This document shows positions 4,909 through 8,227 of a DNA stretch of 8,227 nt, in pieces. Source of the stretch: an uncultured Haemophilus sp. (GTDB lineage Bacteria; Pseudomonadota; Gammaproteobacteria; Enterobacterales; Pasteurellaceae). Made by a program: the position numbers and the translations under genes. How positions within the stretch are numbered: position 1 is the first letter of the stretch; each line of letters begins with the position of its first letter. The notes beneath the pieces are model-generated. The model worked only from the letters and a program-made list of their open reading frames with translations, was not told the origin of the DNA and did no database searches. Location of the stretch: positions 1 through 8,227 of the forward strand of contig CAUGKJ010000032.1 of the NCBI GenBank assembly GCA_959600045.1, written 5' to 3'.

Positions 4909-4924
4909 ATCATGTGGGAAGTAG

Positions 4925-5929
4925 ATGTTTAAATTTATTTTAAAACGTATTTTAATGGTGATTCCTACCTTTATCGCCATTACTTTTGTGACTTTTGCTC
5001 TCATTCATTTTATTCCGGGTGATCCCGTGGAGATTATGATGGGAGAGCGAGGTTTAACGCCAGAAGTTCATCAACAAATGATGAAACAACTTGGTCTTGA
5101 TTTACCCTTGTATCAGCAATATTTCAATTATATTGGCAATGTGATACAAGGTGATTTTGGTGAATCATTCCGTACTCGACAACCTGTTCTGACTGAGTTT
5201 TTCACACTCTTTCCTGCTACGTTTGAATTAGCTTTCTTTGCGTTATTTTGGTCGTTAATTGCGGGTATTACGCTCGGAACGATTGCGGCCGTCAAAAAAG
5301 ATAGTTGGATTTCTCATACTGTGACAGCCATGTCCTTAACGGGGTATTCCATGCCAATTTTCTGGTGGGGATTAATTTTGATCTTATATGTTTCACCTTG
5401 GTTTGGTTTGCCACAAGGGGGACGTTTAGAAGACAGTTTCTGGATCGATACACCAACCGGTTTTATGTTAATCGATACTTGGCTTTCAGGTGTACCAGGT
5501 GCTTTTGAAAATGCAGTTAAGTCATTGATTCTCCCTGCTGTTGTGCTAGGTACCATTCCACTTGCGGTGATTACCCGAATGACTCGCTCCTCAATGTTGG
5601 AAGTATTAGGGGAAGATTATATTCGTACCGCAAAAGCTAAAGGCTTAAGTTATACCCGAATTGTGATTGTACATGCGCTACGTAATGCGCTTATCCCTGT
5701 TGTGACAGTGGTGGGCTTGATTGTCGGGCAGTTATTATCTGGTGCCGTTTTAACCGAAACGATTTTCTCATGGCCAGGCATTGGTAAATGGATTATTGAT
5801 GCGATTACCAATCGCGATTATCCCGTCTTACAAGGCGCCGTGTTGATTATTGCTACAATTATTATTGTGGTGAATTTGACAATCGATTTACTTTATGGCG
5901 TGGTAAACCCACGTATTCGCCATCAATAA
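4925..5929 (+). CDS. dppB: Dipeptide/glutathione ABC importer, permease DppB
   Basis: Inner-membrane permease subunit of the Dpp importer, which pairs with DppC and is driven by DppD and DppF. At 334 residues it is near family length (E. coli 339), and it starts MFKFILKRI and ends YGVVNPRIRHQ, as in the family. Hydrophobic segments are visible at about 9-29, 100-122, 134-159, 200-217, 255-275 and 300-325. IPGDPVEIMMGERG (30-43) is typical of this permease group. The cytoplasmic EAA-like loop that docks to the ATPase is at about 230-258 (EDYIRTAKAKG, ending in LIP). GGGAAG lies only three bases from the ATG at 4925, a short spacing, but the start fits homologues. It is the first gene of dppBCDF, with no dppA before it. 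In H. influenzae the DppA-like protein HbpA/GbpA, encoded elsewhere, delivers glutathione to this importer. Confidence 0.96.
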   Translation: MFKFILKRILMVIPTFIAITFVTFALIHFIPGDPVEIMMGERGLTPEVHQQMMKQLGLDLPLYQQYFNYIGNVIQGDFGESFRTRQPVLTEFFTLFPATFELAFFALFWSLIAGITLGTIAAVKKDSWISHTVTAMSLTGYSMPIFWWGLILILYVSPWFGLPQGGRLEDSFWIDTPTGFMLIDTWLSGVPGAFENAVKSLILPAVVLGTIPLAVITRMTRSSMLEVLGEDYIRTAKAKGLSYTRIVIVHALRNALIPVVTVVGLIVGQLLSGAVLTETIFSWPGIGKWIIDAITNRDYPVLQGAVLIIATIIIVVNLTIDLLYGVVNPRIRHQ

Positions 5930-5940
5930 GGAGCCTTATT
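5925..5940 (+). promoter_or_regulatory. Hairpin covering the dppC ribosome-binding site
   Basis: AATAAGG (5925-5931) and CCTTATT (5934-5940) are perfect complements around a 2-bp centre. The left arm contains the dppB stop (TAA, 5927-5929) and most of the dppC Shine-Dalgarno AAGGAG (5928-5933); the right arm ends just before the dppC ATG. In RNA (6 bp with a 4-nt loop) it would mask the ribosome-binding site until a ribosome finishing dppB opens it. This is a plausible translational-coupling device, although the stem is short and AT-rich. Confidence 0.45.
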
Positions 5941-5941
5941 A

Positions 5942-6838
5942 ATGACGGAAAAAACTTTATCTATTGAAACCTTCGCACCTCGCACACCATTGCAGGAGTT
6001 TTGGTTTTATTTCAAACAAAATAGAGGGGCAGTGATTGGGCTCACTTTTATCCTTGCTGTGGCATTACTCAGTATTTTTGCCCCTTGGATAGCACCTTTT
6101 GATCCTATTGAACAAAATCGTTCAGCTTTATTGTTACCGCCAGCTTGGTATGAAGGCGGCAATTCAGCTTATTTACTGGGTACAGATGACATTGGTCGAG
6201 ATATTCTTTCTCGCATTATTTATGGTACGCGCATTTCTGTTTTTGCAGGTTTCATTATTGTCATTCTATCTTGCATTTTAGGGACGAGTCTAGGTTTGCT
6301 TGCCGGTTATTATGGTGGCGCATTAGATACATTAATTGTTCGTTTTATTGACATTATGTTGGCTATCCCAAACTTGCTTTTGACCATTGTGGTGGTATCA
6401 ATCTTAGAGCCCTCTTTGACGAATGCGACGTTGGCGATTGCCGTGGTTTCGATTCCAAGTTATGTGCGTTTAACACGTGCAGCAGTATTAAATGAGAAAA
6501 ACCGAGATTATGTCACCTCTTCGCGTGTAGCGGGAGCAAGTGTATTACGCTTAATGTTTATTGTCATTTTACCGAATTGTCTTGCACCGCTTATCGTACA
6601 AATGACGATGGGGATTTCTAATGCAATTTTAGAATTAGCAACCTTAGGTTTCTTAGGTATTGGTGCAAAACCACCAACACCAGAATTGGGGACTATGTTA
6701 TCTGAATCACGTAGTTTTATGCAGGCCGCTAACTGGTTGGTTACTATTCCAGGGTTAGTGATTTTATCACTTGTTTTAGCATTTAACTTAATGGGCGACG
6801 GGTTGCGTGATGCGCTCGATCCAAAATTAAAACAATAG
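5942..6838 (+). CDS. dppC: Dipeptide/glutathione ABC importer, permease DppC
   Basis: Second inner-membrane permease of the Dpp importer. At 298 residues it is near the E. coli length (300), with the same ending [15 protein letters not shown] cytoplasmic N-terminus of about 29 residues precedes the first membrane segment (about 30-53). The group signature LGTDDIGRD (79-87) in the periplasmic loop is followed by hydrophobic stretches at about 96-122, 132-153, 160-175, 205-228 and 266-286. The EAA-like coupling loop is at about 189-211 ([12 protein letters not shown], ending in ILP). The start at 5942 lies 12 bp after the dppB stop, with AAGGAG (5928-5933) eight bases upstream inside a perfect hairpin, which suggests translation coupled to dppB. 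The stop is eight bp before dppD. Confidence 0.96.
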   Translation: MTEKTLSIETFAPRTPLQEFWFYFKQNRGAVIGLTFILAVALLSIFAPWIAPFDPIEQNRSALLLPPAWYEGGNSAYLLGTDDIGRDILSRIIYGTRISVFAGFIIVILSCILGTSLGLLAGYYGGALDTLIVRFIDIMLAIPNLLLTIVVVSILEPSLTNATLAIAVVSIPSYVRLTRAAVLNEKNRDYVTSSRVAGASVLRLMFIVILPNCLAPLIVQMTMGISNAILELATLGFLGIGAKPPTPELGTMLSESRSFMQAANWLVTIPGLVILSLVLAFNLMGDGLRDALDPKLKQ

Positions 6839-6846
6839 AGGGCAGA

Positions 6847-7830
6847 ATGGCATTATTAGATGTAAAAGAACTTTCTGTTCACTTTGGTGATGAAAAAGCG
6901 CCTTTTAAAGCGGTGGATCGCATTAGCTATCAAGTTAATCAAGGTGAAGTATTAGGCATTGTTGGCGAGTCGGGCTCAGGGAAATCAGTGAGTTCCCTTG
7001 CGGTAATGGGCTTAATTGATTTTCCAGGACGTGTTTCAGCGAAAGGCCTAGAATTTGAAGGAAAAGATCTCTTAAGCTTGCCGCCAAAAGAAAAACGGGA
7101 ATTGGTTGGGGCTGATATTGCCATGATCTTCCAAGACCCAATGACAAGCTTAAATCCTGCTTATACGGTGGGTTTCCAAATTATGGAAGCGATTAAGGCG
7201 CATCAAGGCGGCAGTAAAAAAGAACGTCGTGAGCGCACTTTAGAGTTATTGCGTTTAGTGGGTATTCCTGATCCAGAATCGAGAATTGATGTCTATCCGC
7301 ATCAGCTTTCTGGCGGAATGAGCCAGCGCGTTATGATTGCTATGGCGATAGCTTGTAAACCGAGATTGCTGATTGCAGATGAGCCAACCACCGCATTGGA
7401 TGTGACTATTCAAGCACAAATTGTAGATTTGCTGCTTGAGTTACAGCAAAAAGAATGTATGTCGTTGATTCTTATCACGCATGATCTCGCGTTAGTCGCA
7501 GAAGCCGCACATCGTATTATTGTGATGTATGCAGGACAAGTGGTCGAAGAAGGACGAGCAGAAGATATTTTCCGTGAGCCAAAACATCCTTACACCCAAG
7601 CGTTATTACGTTCTTTACCAGAGTTTGCAGAAGGTAAATCTCGTTTGCAATCTTTACCCGGTGTGGTGCCAGGTAAATACGATCGCCCACAAGGCTGTTT
7701 ATTAAATCCACGCTGTCCGTATGCGACTGATCTTTGTCGAAGTGTGGAACCTGAATTACGTCACGTAGGAAATCGACAAGTTAAATGTCACACCCCATTA
7801 AATGCCCAAGGAGAACCTAGCAATGACTGA
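6847..7830 (+). CDS. dppD: Dipeptide/glutathione ABC importer, ATPase DppD
   Basis: One of the two different ATPases that power DppBC, on the cytoplasmic face. Its 327 residues equal E. coli DppD. In order: Walker A GESGSGKS (40-47), Q-loop Gln96 in FQDP, ABC signature LSGGMSQR (154-161), Walker B LLIADEP (174-180) and the switch His212 in THD. All are intact, so the site looks active. The oligopeptide/dipeptide C-terminal extension (about 231-327) has four cysteines, C284, C290, C297 and C314, spaced C-x5-C-x6-C-x16-C. In related Dpp/Opp ATPases I recall these as ligands of an Fe-S cluster. GAGGG lies four bases before the ATG. The gene overlaps dppF by eight bases (ATGACTGA), a classic coupling arrangement. 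Confidence 0.96.
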   Translation: MALLDVKELSVHFGDEKAPFKAVDRISYQVNQGEVLGIVGESGSGKSVSSLAVMGLIDFPGRVSAKGLEFEGKDLLSLPPKEKRELVGADIAMIFQDPMTSLNPAYTVGFQIMEAIKAHQGGSKKERRERTLELLRLVGIPDPESRIDVYPHQLSGGMSQRVMIAMAIACKPRLLIADEPTTALDVTIQAQIVDLLLELQQKECMSLILITHDLALVAEAAHRIIVMYAGQVVEEGRAEDIFREPKHPYTQALLRSLPEFAEGKSRLQSLPGVVPGKYDRPQGCLLNPRCPYATDLCRSVEPELRHVGNRQVKCHTPLNAQGEPSND

Positions 7831-8227
7831 TGTCGCACAAGAAAATGCACCATTGCTCAATGCCATTGGGCTGAAAAAATATTATCCTGTGAAAAAAGGG
7901 ATGTTTGCGAAAACACAGCAAGTTAAGGCATTAGATGGTGTGTCTTTTTCCTTAGAACGAGGCAAAACCCTTGCCGTAGTCGGTGAGTCAGGTTGTGGTA
8001 AATCAACACTAGGTCGTCTTTTGACGATGATAGAAGAACCGACAGAAGGTGAGTTGTATTACAACGGGAAAAATTTCTTAGAGAATGATCACGAAACGAA
8101 AGCATTGCGCCGTCAGAAAATCCAAATCGTGTTTCAAAACCCTTATGCTTCACTGAATCCGCGTAAGAAAATTGGCACAATTTTGGAAGAACCTTTAGTC
8201 ATTAATACCAATCTATCGGCAAAAGAG
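7823..8227 (+). CDS. dppF: Dipeptide/glutathione ABC importer, ATPase DppF (N-terminal part)
   Basis: Partial gene: 135 codons are present, then the window ends. The second ATPase of the Dpp importer forms a heterodimer with DppD. The start [29 protein letters not shown] matches remembered E. coli DppF after a few variable residues. Walker A is GESGCGKS (54-61) and the Q-loop is [14 protein letters not shown] (103-116, Gln105). The signature, Walker B and switch histidine lie beyond the window. The ATG at 7823 is inside the last codons of dppD (8-bp overlap), with AAGGAG (7808-7813) nine bases upstream. The frame stays open to the edge, and the region agrees with the full-length family, so truncation by the window is the only explanation needed. 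Confidence 0.95.
   Translation, partial: MTDVAQENAPLLNAIGLKKYYPVKKGMFAKTQQVKALDGVSFSLERGKTLAVVGESGCGKSTLGRLLTMIEEPTEGELYYNGKNFLENDHETKALRRQKIQIVFQNPYASLNPRKKIGTILEEPLVINTNLSAKE

Larger units (their letters stand above)
4844..4924 (+). other. Small open reading frame (26 codons) abutting dppB
   Basis: ATG at 4844 opens 26 codons that end in TAG at 4922-4924, directly before the dppB ATG at 4925. The product would begin MNTSVHIQYA and end LLSCGK. It has no recognisable domain, signal or membrane segment. GGGAGG (4821-4826) is 17 bases upstream, too far for an ordinary start; a rare ATT start at 4832 would be better spaced. It could be a leader peptide coupled to dppB, but it overlaps uptake-signal and hairpin sequence and may well not be translated. 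Confidence 0.15.

Noticed and set aside
4817..4924. Dedicated sigma-70 promoter for dppB
   Set aside because: TTGCAA at 4833-4838 has no acceptable -10 at 16-18 bp; transcription may come from uvrD or from an element I cannot see.
1..8227. Mobile element, CRISPR array, toxin-antitoxin or defence system
   Set aside because: Every sizeable coding region is a recognised housekeeping or transport gene, and no repeat-spacer pattern, transposase or terminal repeats were seen.

Overview
The window looks like chromosomal DNA from a Pasteurellaceae bacterium of the Haemophilus influenzae type. It is AT-rich. It carries six copies of the 9-bp DNA uptake signal sequence AAGTGCGGT or its complement (624-632, 1394-1402, 1423-1431, 2457-2465, 4806-4814, 4898-4906), which is the Haemophilus variant rather than the Actinobacillus ACAAGCGGT variant. 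From memory, the order uvrD-dppB-dppC-dppD-dppF and the divergent fdhD/formate dehydrogenase pair both match H. influenzae. I see no phage, transposon, CRISPR, tRNA or rRNA, and all genes look intact apart from the two cut by the window edges.

Layout. Positions 1-291 (minus strand) hold the N-terminus of the formate dehydrogenase-N alpha subunit, with a Tat signal and the first three cluster cysteines. Positions 292-566 are a divergent regulatory region with FNR/CRP-like sites, promoter elements and several inverted repeats. Positions 567-1376 are fdhD, the sulfurtransferase needed to activate that same formate dehydrogenase. A hairpin made of two inverted uptake signals (1394-1431) separates fdhD from a convergent gene, 1446-2492 (minus). 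That gene encodes a periplasmic substrate-binding protein of the AfuA family, with no permease or ATPase next to it. Positions 2493-2638 hold divergent promoters and a LexA-type SOS box in front of uvrD (2639-4816). A structured 108-bp spacer follows, and then dppB-dppC-dppD-dppF (4925 to the window end), an ABC importer for dipeptides and, in H. influenzae, glutathione and haem. The operon has no dppA.

How the genes work together. The formate dehydrogenase alpha subunit and FdhD form one functional unit: FdhD sulfurates the molybdenum cofactor of the enzyme for anaerobic formate oxidation. UvrD is a housekeeping repair helicase under probable SOS control. DppB/C (permeases) and DppD/F (ATPases) form one importer, and the tight spacing or overlap of their genes suggests co-translation. 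The periplasmic binding protein for Dpp must be encoded elsewhere.

Most of the window is ordinary core genome. The observations most worth following are: the AfuA-like protein, which lacks the residues I recall as the sugar-phosphate contacts of AfuA; the uptake-signal inverted repeat between uvrD and dppB that is split by 83 nt and encloses most of a small open frame abutting dppB; the regulatory architecture between fdnG and fdhD; and a perfect hairpin over the dppC ribosome-binding site.
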